DNA of 37,719 nt from a virus. Location: the IMG/VR virus record IMGVR_UViG_3300017757_000040, positions 1 to 37,719 of that record; one strand, 5' to 3'. Every line of letters begins with the position of its first letter. Position 1 is the first letter of the stretch. A program made the position numbers and the translations under genes. The notes below the pieces were generated by a model. It made no database searches. It was given only the letters and a program-made list of their open reading frames with translations, and was not told the DNA's origin. Positions 9,401-16,733 of the stretch are shown piece by piece.

Positions 9401-9673
9401 CCGGTCTTGTACTGGGACGGCACCGCACAAACAGTCACAGAACAAACCATGGTGATTGCTAACGGTAAAACAGCACCAGGCCCCGCAGTGTTCTCAATCA
9501 AGACTGCTTATAATGACGCCCAGACCTATAGAACTCAAGCGTTAAGTTTTGACGAAAACGGCAACATTGATGTTGAGGCTAGTTACTTCCCAACCGGCGA
9601 AGACTACATATCAGAGCTAGTCCGCAATTGGGACGATGCGTCAAAATGGATTATCGAGGGGGATCAATCATGA
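6404..9673 (+). CDS. Tail tip / host-specificity protein (lambda gpJ-like)
   Basis: A 1089-residue protein following the L-like gene. The N-terminus carries a single hydrophobic segment (about 50-74) followed by a basic Pro-rich stretch, an arrangement seen in many J-type tip proteins. The region around residues 125-175 has the J-like pattern of a flat-lining interface domain (LYSIGGGQLLRALFLIGEG). The middle (about 610-900) contains INTVTKNNEIPNYDNLALVG and LLSNKRYGTG, characteristic of the tip-attachment domain that builds the baseplate hub. The C-terminal part is beta-rich. It would sit at the tail tip and lead receptor recognition together with the many fibres downstream. Start at ATG 6404; the last codons overlap the next gene by ATGA. 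Confidence 0.8.
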   Translation: MLSPNDGDWIPLLPQDRQIMEITGMDEKQYRAFMRETMLRHGIKPGDPVAFDLISFAVVLIIGIVLSALSSLLFRKPQPKQPEYETNTVQGQDIQNSSRFTPTSGFDSVQNVVELGSTVPLVYTNRQEIDGIAYGGVRVNTNLLWSQLYSIGGGQLLRALFLIGEGTIPQLDVDQFAIGNNIIGSYKLESTEAGRISLYYSPDGGRITSSDYVAGLRAGLDPGNAENAGATDVFQARGAGMAFGPNFCFTSTPSNQTVFGLYGHLGNNFGLKPNPSLRPQVSLSSDSDGNVICPLDRQERGQRTKQGRRYPGRSGIVGASDGERIAEVDENLTFKIFQQTDGNGFFTIPVTTGTGAPATVSLNDVGSTIASRQNSYDDNLSIGELYRVGSAMAICTSRTNKVFVSDIESTSSNAGQTVEANFRVVRRGVIAQYTESRLNPATYNGDIGENPPANAVGLKPCSRNPQIFRCAESSFATERVGQVVELGLRSNLGLDVNGLANFGDCIYSDNGTLRTRTYEIIDGQACEDYEGDGIDGVSSINYQNGTYQSPETQYSFFIIAYREAATDDVFTEFNPFFGIRGQGGTNMYNYLRFDFGEEKRWEFRLTPVSSWEVRSSNKQLQVLDYRSPLTNYNQGNATIQYNGAAVNNRLKTFALPVTRTIGSEDIGTGFDDFVQQQGFYVDAYARLAEAFIYSEVTSTAVNNPAHQIVYINTVTKNNEIPNYDNLALVGMNIRSSKEITQLSQFSVYVNQGIGSTSNFPEILYDLLSNKRYGTGKIVSLEQIDKAAFDYCSEWAANRKYFFDGAVSEKLNIRSWASETATNFMLEFVIRNGKFSLQPVANFDGPETVTGLYTAGNIIEDSFALNYFDEQARIPPRVSVKWREERQSTAVDNKGLFPVVREVTVREATTDEDAPLEQIDLSGFCTSLEQAIDRGKWECRSRRLVTHGVTFKTTPTQITLDIGAVFKLGLETFSYDQPSNGAVDAAGNITSWPALSDGSYPVLYWDGTAQTVTEQTMVIANGKTAPGPAVFSIKTAYNDAQTYRTQALSFDENGNIDVEASYFPTGEDYISELVRNWDDASKWIIEGDQS

Positions 9674-10050
9674 GCATTGACTTTCCAGAGATATGCCCCA
9701 CACGCAGGACTTACACGCCAGGCGAATACGCAACAAAACGCTTCACCGCTATCAACGGAGCCAGCAAATCACGCCTTTACGGAAGCAAGGCATTTGACGC
9801 CGAATTAAGTATGTCATTTCTGCTTAACGATGCCGACATGGCCAGTCTTTTGGGTTCCTGGCACGCATCAAAAGGCGGTTTTTACACACTGGACCTGCCG
9901 GATTCAGTGTTTGCAGGTGTTAGCTCAGTTCTACAAACACAAATTCCAAGCTATCTACAATGGAGATGGGCAGAGATGCCCTCTGTTGAATCCGTTATGC
10001 CTAACCGTTCACGGGTTCAAGTTCAGCTGATCGCAACTTTGGATTCCTAA
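9670..10050 (+). CDS. Small tail-associated protein, family not recognised
   Basis: I place the start at ATG 9670, inside an ATGA overlap with the J-like gene and preceded by GAGGGGG, giving 126 residues. A longer frame from 9628 would add residues that overlap the J C-terminus and has no ribosome site. The protein has an N-terminal MSIDFPEICPTRRTYTPGEY and a mostly beta-strand body with several tryptophans, which looks like a small tip or fibre-adaptor domain. Its operon position between J and a tube-like protein suggests a virion component. Confidence 0.6.
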   Translation: MSIDFPEICPTRRTYTPGEYATKRFTAINGASKSRLYGSKAFDAELSMSFLLNDADMASLLGSWHASKGGFYTLDLPDSVFAGVSSVLQTQIPSYLQWRWAEMPSVESVMPNRSRVQVQLIATLDS

Positions 10051-10445
10051 TGGCAGTACAAACCGGAGCTGACGGTCAGCTGAAGTACAAGAACAAAATA
10101 ATCGGGCGCTGTAGAGATTGGAGCATCTCAGTCAGCAAAGACGCCCTTGAGGATACGTGCCTTGGAGCGTATGACCGCACCTATGTGGAAGGGCTACGCG
10201 GCACAACAGGCAGCGCGACTGTTTTGTATGACCCAAGCGACGAAACAGCAAACGAGATGCTTAATTCTGTTTTCACCAATGGCCAAGGTGAGTCAGCTAT
10301 GGAATTTACGCTTTCCCGTGGTTCGACAAGATCTTTCACCTGTAGCGGGTTCCTAACCAGCGTCAGCCCTAGCGTCTCTGTTGGCGCTGCGACTGCTTGC
10401 AGTATCTCGTTTCAGGTATCAGGAAAACCTAGTGGTGGCTTCTGA
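10050..10445 (+). CDS. Tail-tube-like structural protein
   Basis: A 131-residue protein whose start overlaps the previous stop (TAATG). The sequence pattern (GADGQLKYKNKIIGRCRDWS, then a DALEDTCLG turn and a closing strand block with SISFQVSG) resembles TP901-1/HK97-type tail tube folds. It would be a second tube-like domain protein in the same operon, beside the putative tube at 990-1802. In this position it could form a ring at the tip or decorate the tail. The fold assignment is by pattern only. Confidence 0.5.
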   Translation: MAVQTGADGQLKYKNKIIGRCRDWSISVSKDALEDTCLGAYDRTYVEGLRGTTGSATVLYDPSDETANEMLNSVFTNGQGESAMEFTLSRGSTRSFTCSGFLTSVSPSVSVGAATACSISFQVSGKPSGGF

Positions 10446-11584
10446 TGGCAGTTCTTGGTGTAGGCGGGAAGCTCCGACTTGAGAGGAAAGCGCCAGAGGC
10501 TTGCGTCATCAATACTGAGGCGGTGATTCCTGAGATCAACAGTCTTAGGAGCATTTGCCCTGGCTACTGGAATGGTGATCGCGTCAGTGTTTTGTGTTTG
10601 CCACTGGCGGGTGACGTGTTTCCCGCCAACCCCGGAGGCTATGCCACCTACTTCGATTCTCGCTGGTTCCTGGGACCAAACAGAACGCAGATCACATCAC
10701 GCAGCGATGCGTTCTATAAGACCGCCACCGAAGAATATCCAGACGGTCAGTTTGGTGGAGCGGCACAGTTTTACAGCCGCGAAGGCGACACGTCAGGTGG
10801 TGAGGTTATCGATGGATGCCAGAACGGAGATTACTGGATCCACGTTGACGAGCTGGGTCGGGTCAGTTTCTACAACAGCCGCAGCGATGCGTTGAGAGGT
10901 TGCCAATCCAATCGAGTTGAGCTTGCACCAGTTGCATCGGCAGGCCAGATCACGGTGGCACCTTTTGGCAGCTCCGAATATTCCAACGCAGTGTGGGAAT
11001 GCGTGTCTGCCTATGGCGAGTATCAATTCAGCGATGCCCAAGACACCGTAACGCTGGCAAGCATTTGCGCTGATGCGCCACGGTACGCAATACCTGAGGC
11101 TGGAACGGATGAGTATGACAACGCCAACCTATTGCCACGTGGTCAGCAAGGGGAAGTAGCACCGTTCTGGCAAATCTTGTGCGACATCCGTGAATGGAGC
11201 TTGGAATTAAACGCCGCAGCGGTTGAAACTACAGCTGTCGCTGAGAAGTTCGGCACCGCAGTCAAAAGCCTTGTCACAGCAGGCGGTTCGACCGAGTTTT
11301 TGGTTGATCGCAAAGCCTTCGAGCAAGACACGGAAGATAACGGCTTAGTGCTGATGCAGCTACTGATGATGACCGAGAAAGGTTGTGAAGCCTCAGCAGA
11401 ATTTTGGCTTATGTCTGGTGATGATCCATGCTCAGCAACGTGCGGGAAAATCAATGGCGGTCTCTACTACGCCTGCGACATTTTGGTGACAGACACCGCA
11501 GTTAATTTGCGCCCCACAGACATTGTGGCGGGAACGGCAAGATTTGTTACGACGGGTGAGATCAAGCTTTTAGCTAGCCCATAA
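10445..11584 (+). CDS. Structural protein with possible C-terminal tube-like domain, family not recognised
   Basis: A 379-residue protein starting at ATG 10445, overlapping the preceding TGA. It contains paired aromatic-rich segments, such as YWIHVDELGRVSFYNSRSDA near residue 130, about a dozen cysteines (for example CSATCGKINGG near residue 330), and a final part (about 330-379) whose LRPTDIVAGTARFVTTGEI pattern recalls tube domains. It has no signal peptide, no catalytic motif and no coiled coil. Operon position between tip genes and fibres makes a virion role likely. Confidence 0.6.
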   Translation: MAVLGVGGKLRLERKAPEACVINTEAVIPEINSLRSICPGYWNGDRVSVLCLPLAGDVFPANPGGYATYFDSRWFLGPNRTQITSRSDAFYKTATEEYPDGQFGGAAQFYSREGDTSGGEVIDGCQNGDYWIHVDELGRVSFYNSRSDALRGCQSNRVELAPVASAGQITVAPFGSSEYSNAVWECVSAYGEYQFSDAQDTVTLASICADAPRYAIPEAGTDEYDNANLLPRGQQGEVAPFWQILCDIREWSLELNAAAVETTAVAEKFGTAVKSLVTAGGSTEFLVDRKAFEQDTEDNGLVLMQLLMMTEKGCEASAEFWLMSGDDPCSATCGKINGGLYYACDILVTDTAVNLRPTDIVAGTARFVTTGEIKLLASP

Positions 11585-11607
11585 AAATACAATTTTGAAG
11601 CGACAAT

Positions 11608-11614
11608 TAGAATA
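11608..11614 (+). promoter_or_regulatory. TAGAATA motif before the collar fibre gene
   Basis: It lies in the 53-base gap 11585-11637, preceded by A/T-rich sequence, and is the second of three exact TAGAATA copies found only in late-gene gaps. A shorter copy-like AAATAG sits immediately before the GTG start. Confidence 0.35.
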
Positions 11615-11637
11615 GATGCAAAGCTCCGAATTAAATA

Positions 11638-14600
11638 GTGACTGAACTAAGACGTGCTGGGCAAACTGAATCGTTAGGACACATCGATACAACGCAATCA
11701 GGTTTCCAGTCACAGATCAATGCGCTGACTGATACTGTCCGGCAGCTTGCCGGATCCCCGCAGTCTGTAGGTGGCCTTGAAGTACCTGATCCACTGTCGG
11801 CTCCTTATGTCTTGTATGTAGATAGCAATATCGGCGCGGACACCTTTGTAACGGGCGATTATGTCGGTCTTGACGATGGAACGTATGAATCAAAAATGCG
11901 CCGCATCTCATTGCAGCGTCTCGAATGTGGATACAGCCAAAGCAGACCATTCCGAACACTCTCTCGCGCCATCATTGAAGCTGGCATCATCACCAGCCGC
12001 GACTATTTAACGCTTGGGAATGTTTGTGGTGATCTGGTCAGCATCGTTTTATCAGCTGGCGCAACCACAGTTCTTAATGATGAGGGGGAAGCAACAACAC
12101 CAGTTTGGACCGATGGACAAGAGCCTTCAGATGCTGAGCTGATCGCGTTCAATCCTGAAGCGACTGGAGGCTTAATTCTTCCCAGAGGTTGCAGCCTGGT
12201 AAGCCTTGACCTTCGCAAAACGATTTTGCGCCCCAACGCTGTCCCGACGCCTGAAAATGAGGAAGCGGATTACAGCAACCGTCGCGCAATTTTCAAGACA
12301 ACCGGGGGCGGGTATTACTACGGTTTCACCGTCATGGACAAGGCAGGCGCAACAACCAGCGCTCACCTTCTTGACGTTTTCCAATACACAAGCGAAGCCG
12401 AGCTTGATGAGTTCTACGGAAAAATCCGCAGTTCATTTAGTGGCGTTGCTGGTATCAATAACGCCTTTGCCGTACCACGCATTAATGAGTATCAGATCGT
12501 TGGACCGCTACCAGCTACAGCAAACGAAACTGTGGACACGGTGCAAGGTGCATCGCCTTACATCTACAACGTGTCGATTCGCAGTGTCTTTGGGATGTGC
12601 GGTGGATTCTTTGATGGTGCGCGTAACCAAGGATTTTCGTCTTGCGTAATTGCTCAATACACAGCAATTTCACTGCAAAAAGATATGACCTGCTGGGAGA
12701 TTTACTCCGGCGGAACATGGGGCGCAGTTAATAACTACGACGATTACATCAACGCAAACCCTAACGACCTGCGGATGAAGACTGACCGGCGCAGTTTTCA
12801 CATTCGAGCAGTCAATAACGCAATTATCCAAGAAGTGAGCGTATTCGCTATTGGTCAAGGCGTTCACCATTGGGTTGAGTCTGGCGCGTCTATTACGACC
12901 ACCAACAGCAACAGTAATTTTGGTGGGGTAGCAGCTTTAGGCGAAGGCTACAAATCAGTTGCATCAATCAATGACACCGGCTGGAGCGTCAACCGCTTGC
13001 GTGTTGCAACTGACCTTACCGAGAAATCCAACAACGTCCGTAACACCTTCCTCGGTCAAATTGATGCGAGCACAAGCAACACAGCCACCGCCATCGTCCT
13101 AGAGGAAGACCTGACTGAGGGCATTTATGACCGTGACACGCCACGAGAGCTTGAAGCGCTGGGCTACACATTGCGTCCTGGCTCCTACATCTGGGTTCAA
13201 AACAGTCTGGGTAAAGACTTCCGCGCACAGTTGGCAAATCCTGCATGGGATCGAGCGTTTCCCAATGTGATCAACGTCACGGGAGCATTCGAGAATCAGG
13301 ACGGCGAAATACCGGGTGAAGAAATCACACCTGGCGTAAATCTGCCGGATCTTGCTGGGCGAAATATTTTCATCAGGCGTTTCACTGATGTTCGCAACAC
13401 AAACGAGCGCCGCTACGCCGTGCTGGGCCTCAATCTCGGTGGAACAAACCGGACGCCTCAGCGCGATTACATCCTGCAAACGAATCCAGGCGCAGCAGCA
13501 ATTACAGGTGAGATTCCCTATAGCGAATCGATCTGCTGTGCTGTTGGGAGTGCAATCAAGAACGGCCCAGGAGGCAGCAACGGCTTAGTGGAACTGCGCC
13601 GATTGAACGCCGACAGCGCATGGACATCAAATGCCTACTACCGAGCAGGCGACACCGTCCGCTATGCCAACAAACATTGGAATTGCGTCCAGGCCAATAG
13701 CGACACGGCTTTCCAAAGCGACAAATGGATTGAATCGTTCGTCCACATGGCGAGCGAGTTCAACGCTGAGGACTATTTCAAAAACTCCCAGCCAGCGATT
13801 CTGTTTGACAACGACACCAGCGGCGACGCCGACAACACCACCTGCGGCTATGACTTGGCGACGGTATGGACGACAGACGCTGAGATCCAAGCGCAGTACC
13901 GCAGCGCCACTGACTACCGAGGGCTGTACAGCTTCTTGAGAAGCCTTGGATTTGGCGAAGCTGATAGTCACACAATCCTGTTGCCAAAAACAGCAGCACT
14001 GCGCGACCGCGACAACACCAGCCCATTAGATGGAATCAGCAGTCCATCAGGCGTTGCCAATTCATGGGCGGCATGGTCAATCGAGTTCCGTGCTCCAAGC
14101 GCGATTCGTCTGTTTGGCCATGCGTATGAATACGCAGGCCGTTCAAATTACTCAAAGGGTCTGCCGCGCTATCAGCAGAACCTGTCCGCCGCTAACAAGT
14201 TCACCTATTACATGACTTCGAGCGTGGGGCGTGTTTACGGCTCCGGTTTTAACGAGGAGGGCTTTCTTGTCACACCGGCAGGTATTCAAGATCTGACCAC
14301 TGGGCAAGAGGTGGGGATTGATTCAATTGGCGCAGAACAGAGCGTTGACGATGTTCAGTTCCCGACGTTTTACGAATCGCTCAGCATCAATGAGTTGACG
14401 GTCAACACACGCACTGTGCTCAACGGTCAGATCATTACGTCACCAGCCGCATGGGGGGAGAATCCGTTTGGCACAACTTTGCCGGTTGTTCCTACAGCAA
14501 CAGAAGAAGTTGCCGGTCTGGTTGAGATTGCAACCCAAGCCGAAACAAGCGGAGGCACAGCAACTGACCGTGCCATCACCCCAGCCACTCTTGCTGGAGC

Positions 14601-15117
14601 GTTACCGGTTCTGGCACCACGGGCACCAATCGGCTCAATCCTCATGTGGCCATTGGATACCGCACCAACAGATTGGATCGAATGCGATGGCGGGTCAACT
14701 GCTGCTTACCCAGAACTTGCCGAATTGCTTGGTGCGACGGTTCCTGATCTTCGTGGTCAGTTTGTCCGAGGTTGGGACAACAACAGAGGCATTGATGACA
14801 ACCGATTAATTCGTTCAGAACAAGCCGACCAAAACGCACTGCACAACCACGGCGTTAGCAACGATTCTCACAGTCACGACATCACAGACGACGGCCATGC
14901 TCACGATTTCACGGCAGGCCAAGTTCAAGGCAGTGAGGACGAAGGACGTGGCGGAAATACTAGCGTTGAGGTTTTGGCTGAGGAAACGCAAACAGAAACA
15001 GCAACAACGGGCATCAGTATTGATGCACAGGTAACCGGAATCAGTATTGACGACGATGGTGGCAACGAATCTCGCCCTGTCAACACAGCTCTGATGTTTA
15101 TCATCCGAGCTAGATAG
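11638..15117 (+). CDS. Large tail fibre/collar protein with C-terminal phage tail collar domain
   Basis: A 1159-residue protein from GTG 11638. Residues about 1000-1060 match the tail collar domain: GSILMWPLDTAPTDWIECDG, then VPDLRGQFVRGWDNNRG. They are followed by a His-rich stretch with HNHG and HSHD/HAHD motifs that in fibre tips chelate metal, and a closing RPVNTALMFIIRA. Around residues 661-697 a small aromatic module (YYRAGDTVRYANKHWNC, then a terminal W) looks like a CBM5/12-type carbohydrate-binding repeat. The N-terminal 650 residues look like a beta-helix or beta-solenoid body with many catalytically silent Asp/Asn turns. A role in binding host surface polysaccharide is plausible. 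No clear depolymerase site is visible. Confidence 0.8.
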   Translation: MTELRRAGQTESLGHIDTTQSGFQSQINALTDTVRQLAGSPQSVGGLEVPDPLSAPYVLYVDSNIGADTFVTGDYVGLDDGTYESKMRRISLQRLECGYSQSRPFRTLSRAIIEAGIITSRDYLTLGNVCGDLVSIVLSAGATTVLNDEGEATTPVWTDGQEPSDAELIAFNPEATGGLILPRGCSLVSLDLRKTILRPNAVPTPENEEADYSNRRAIFKTTGGGYYYGFTVMDKAGATTSAHLLDVFQYTSEAELDEFYGKIRSSFSGVAGINNAFAVPRINEYQIVGPLPATANETVDTVQGASPYIYNVSIRSVFGMCGGFFDGARNQGFSSCVIAQYTAISLQKDMTCWEIYSGGTWGAVNNYDDYINANPNDLRMKTDRRSFHIRAVNNAIIQEVSVFAIGQGVHHWVESGASITTTNSNSNFGGVAALGEGYKSVASINDTGWSVNRLRVATDLTEKSNNVRNTFLGQIDASTSNTATAIVLEEDLTEGIYDRDTPRELEALGYTLRPGSYIWVQNSLGKDFRAQLANPAWDRAFPNVINVTGAFENQDGEIPGEEITPGVNLPDLAGRNIFIRRFTDVRNTNERRYAVLGLNLGGTNRTPQRDYILQTNPGAAAITGEIPYSESICCAVGSAIKNGPGGSNGLVELRRLNADSAWTSNAYYRAGDTVRYANKHWNCVQANSDTAFQSDKWIESFVHMASEFNAEDYFKNSQPAILFDNDTSGDADNTTCGYDLATVWTTDAEIQAQYRSATDYRGLYSFLRSLGFGEADSHTILLPKTAALRDRDNTSPLDGISSPSGVANSWAAWSIEFRAPSAIRLFGHAYEYAGRSNYSKGLPRYQQNLSAANKFTYYMTSSVGRVYGSGFNEEGFLVTPAGIQDLTTGQEVGIDSIGAEQSVDDVQFPTFYESLSINELTVNTRTVLNGQIITSPAAWGENPFGTTLPVVPTATEEVAGLVEIATQAETSGGTATDRAITPATLAGALPVLAPRAPIGSILMWPLDTAPTDWIECDGGSTAAYPELAELLGATVPDLRGQFVRGWDNNRGIDDNRLIRSEQADQNALHNHGVSNDSHSHDITDDGHAHDFTAGQVQGSEDEGRGGNTSVEVLAEETQTETATTGISIDAQVTGISIDDDGGNESRPVNTALMFIIRAR

Positions 15118-15121
15118 AATA
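15115..15121 (+). promoter_or_regulatory. TAGAATA motif before the next fibre gene
   Basis: The third TAGAATA copy. It overlaps the stop codon of the collar fibre gene and starts the 44-base gap before the gene at 15162. TATAAA follows immediately. No convincing -35 is seen. Confidence 0.35.
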
Positions 15122-15161
15122 TAAACACGGCAAATGTCCGCGTTTTCTCGACTGAATAGTC

Positions 15162-16733
15162 ATGGCTGTTGCAATAATCCTGAAGAGCAGTTCAGTCGAG
15201 GACAGGAGACCGCAACCAGCACAATTAAGTTTCAACGAGATTAGCCTTAACTACAACGAGGCAGGACCGTTTATTTGCTGCAAGGATTCAAGCGGCAAAA
15301 TTGTTCAGCTAGGCGGGGTCAAATTTAATTCAGACGTACCAGCGGATGCTTTGCCTGGAACGTGGTGGTGGAATACTGGCACCAAAACCCTTTACGTGTG
15401 GGATGGTCTGATCTGGAATGAGGTAGGGGGGCAGAGTGGGGGAGGCACGGGCATCACTCAAATTCTTGGTGATGATGGCATTGATGCGTTTGTGAATGGC
15501 AGCGTTGTCACGCTAAATGTTGATGCTGACAGCAATAAAGGTCTTCATTTCTTAGCTGATCGTCTTGCGATTAATGTTGGGGCTAATCTCAGTTTTGACA
15601 GTGAAGGAAGATTAAAAGCAGATATTTTATCGGTTTCATACAAAGGAACACTTGACCTTGCGAACGATCCTGTTGTCTCAAACCCTAGTTTAAATGACGC
15701 TTACATTAACACTGTTGTTGGCACCTTAAATGCTGCTTGGCAGGCCGCTACAGGGGAAGGGGCTTTAGTTGTTAAATCTGGCGATTCAGTTATTTACGGG
15801 CCTTCAGGGTGGTCATTTATCCCTGCATCAGCTACACCAACTGATTTGGGCGTTAATGGACGCACTGCTACTCAACTCAACATCACAAGCAGCACAGGCA
15901 GCAGTGCAGCTCTGCTGGCGGCGACTGATCTTTTAGCTGGACTGATGACAGCGGGGGACAAAGACAAGCTTGATGATATTGAAGATGGAGCACAAGTTAA
16001 TGTCAACTCTGATTGGGTTGCCACTACTGGCGATGCCGAAATTCTAAATAAACCTACAATTCCAGCAGCACAAATCAACTCTAACTGGAGCGCCACCAGT
16101 GGAATTGCGGAGATCCTAAACAAGCCTACAATTCCAGCAGCACAAGTCAACTCTGACTGGAGCGCCACCAGTGGAATTGCGGAGATACTAAACAAGCCAT
16201 CTGTCATCGATGGCGATGCTCCATCTGATGGCAAGAACTATGGGAGAAAAGATGCGGCATGGTCAGAAATCGAGCCGGGAGGCGTTACCCAAATCAGCGC
16301 AGGCACCAACGTAACGATCAGCCCAGTTGGTGGTACTGGCGCGGTCACCGTTAACGCTGACATTGGCGAAGCCCCAAACGATGGGCTGCAATATGCAAGG
16401 CAGAGCGAAACCTGGACTGAAGTAACAGGCGCAATAGCAACTGTTGATACGACAAGCATCAACACAAACTTTGCAATAAGTCCCGACACGGGAACGATGT
16501 TCATAGGTTTTATCGACGCTAATCGCACTTACACTGATGATATGGATAGCGGTGAAAGTATTACGATGATGGTTCGTAGATCTAATGCTGCTTACAGCAT
16601 TACATGGCCAACTATGAAATGGGTTGGTGGGTCACAACCTATTTTGCCTTCAGCAACTGGAGCCTATGCAATCATCACTGTCTGGAAAGCAGACACAACT
16701 TTATTCGGTTCTTATGGCGGAGATGCTTCGTAA
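15162..16733 (+). CDS. Tail fibre protein with 24-residue tandem repeats
   Basis: A 523-residue protein from ATG 15162. The N-terminal part (about 55-90) carries DALPGTWWWNTGTKTLYVWDG, a short domain common in cyanophage fibre proteins. Residues about 273-345 hold three tandem copies of a 24-residue unit related to VNSDWSATSGIAEILNKPTI, widespread in phage fibres, where it forms a trimeric shaft. The C-terminus (about 430-523) is a beta-rich domain with ITWPTMKWVGGSQP, which recurs in the 896-residue fibre downstream as VTWPTSVKWPNDTAP. The shared tail suggests a common trimer-capping domain. Confidence 0.75.
   Translation: MAVAIILKSSSVEDRRPQPAQLSFNEISLNYNEAGPFICCKDSSGKIVQLGGVKFNSDVPADALPGTWWWNTGTKTLYVWDGLIWNEVGGQSGGGTGITQILGDDGIDAFVNGSVVTLNVDADSNKGLHFLADRLAINVGANLSFDSEGRLKADILSVSYKGTLDLANDPVVSNPSLNDAYINTVVGTLNAAWQAATGEGALVVKSGDSVIYGPSGWSFIPASATPTDLGVNGRTATQLNITSSTGSSAALLAATDLLAGLMTAGDKDKLDDIEDGAQVNVNSDWVATTGDAEILNKPTIPAAQINSNWSATSGIAEILNKPTIPAAQVNSDWSATSGIAEILNKPSVIDGDAPSDGKNYGRKDAAWSEIEPGGVTQISAGTNVTISPVGGTGAVTVNADIGEAPNDGLQYARQSETWTEVTGAIATVDTTSINTNFAISPDTGTMFIGFIDANRTYTDDMDSGESITMMVRRSNAAYSITWPTMKWVGGSQPILPSATGAYAIITVWKADTTLFGSYGGDAS
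15981..16196 (+). repeat. Three 72-bp in-frame tandem repeats
   Basis: Units begin near 15981 (diverged), 16053 and 16125 and encode the 24-residue fibre motif. The last two units are almost identical at DNA level, which points to recent duplication and makes the repeat number likely to vary between related phages. Confidence 0.8.

Noticed and set aside
9628-9669. Upstream start for the small tail protein at 9628
   Set aside because: It overlaps the J-like C-terminus and lacks a ribosome site; ATG 9670 has GAGGGGG and an ATGA overlap.
16604-16732. Upstream extension of the BspA-like gene from ATG 16604
   Set aside because: It would overlap the preceding fibre gene by 130 bases and reads as noise; ATG 16733 is coupled to the previous stop.
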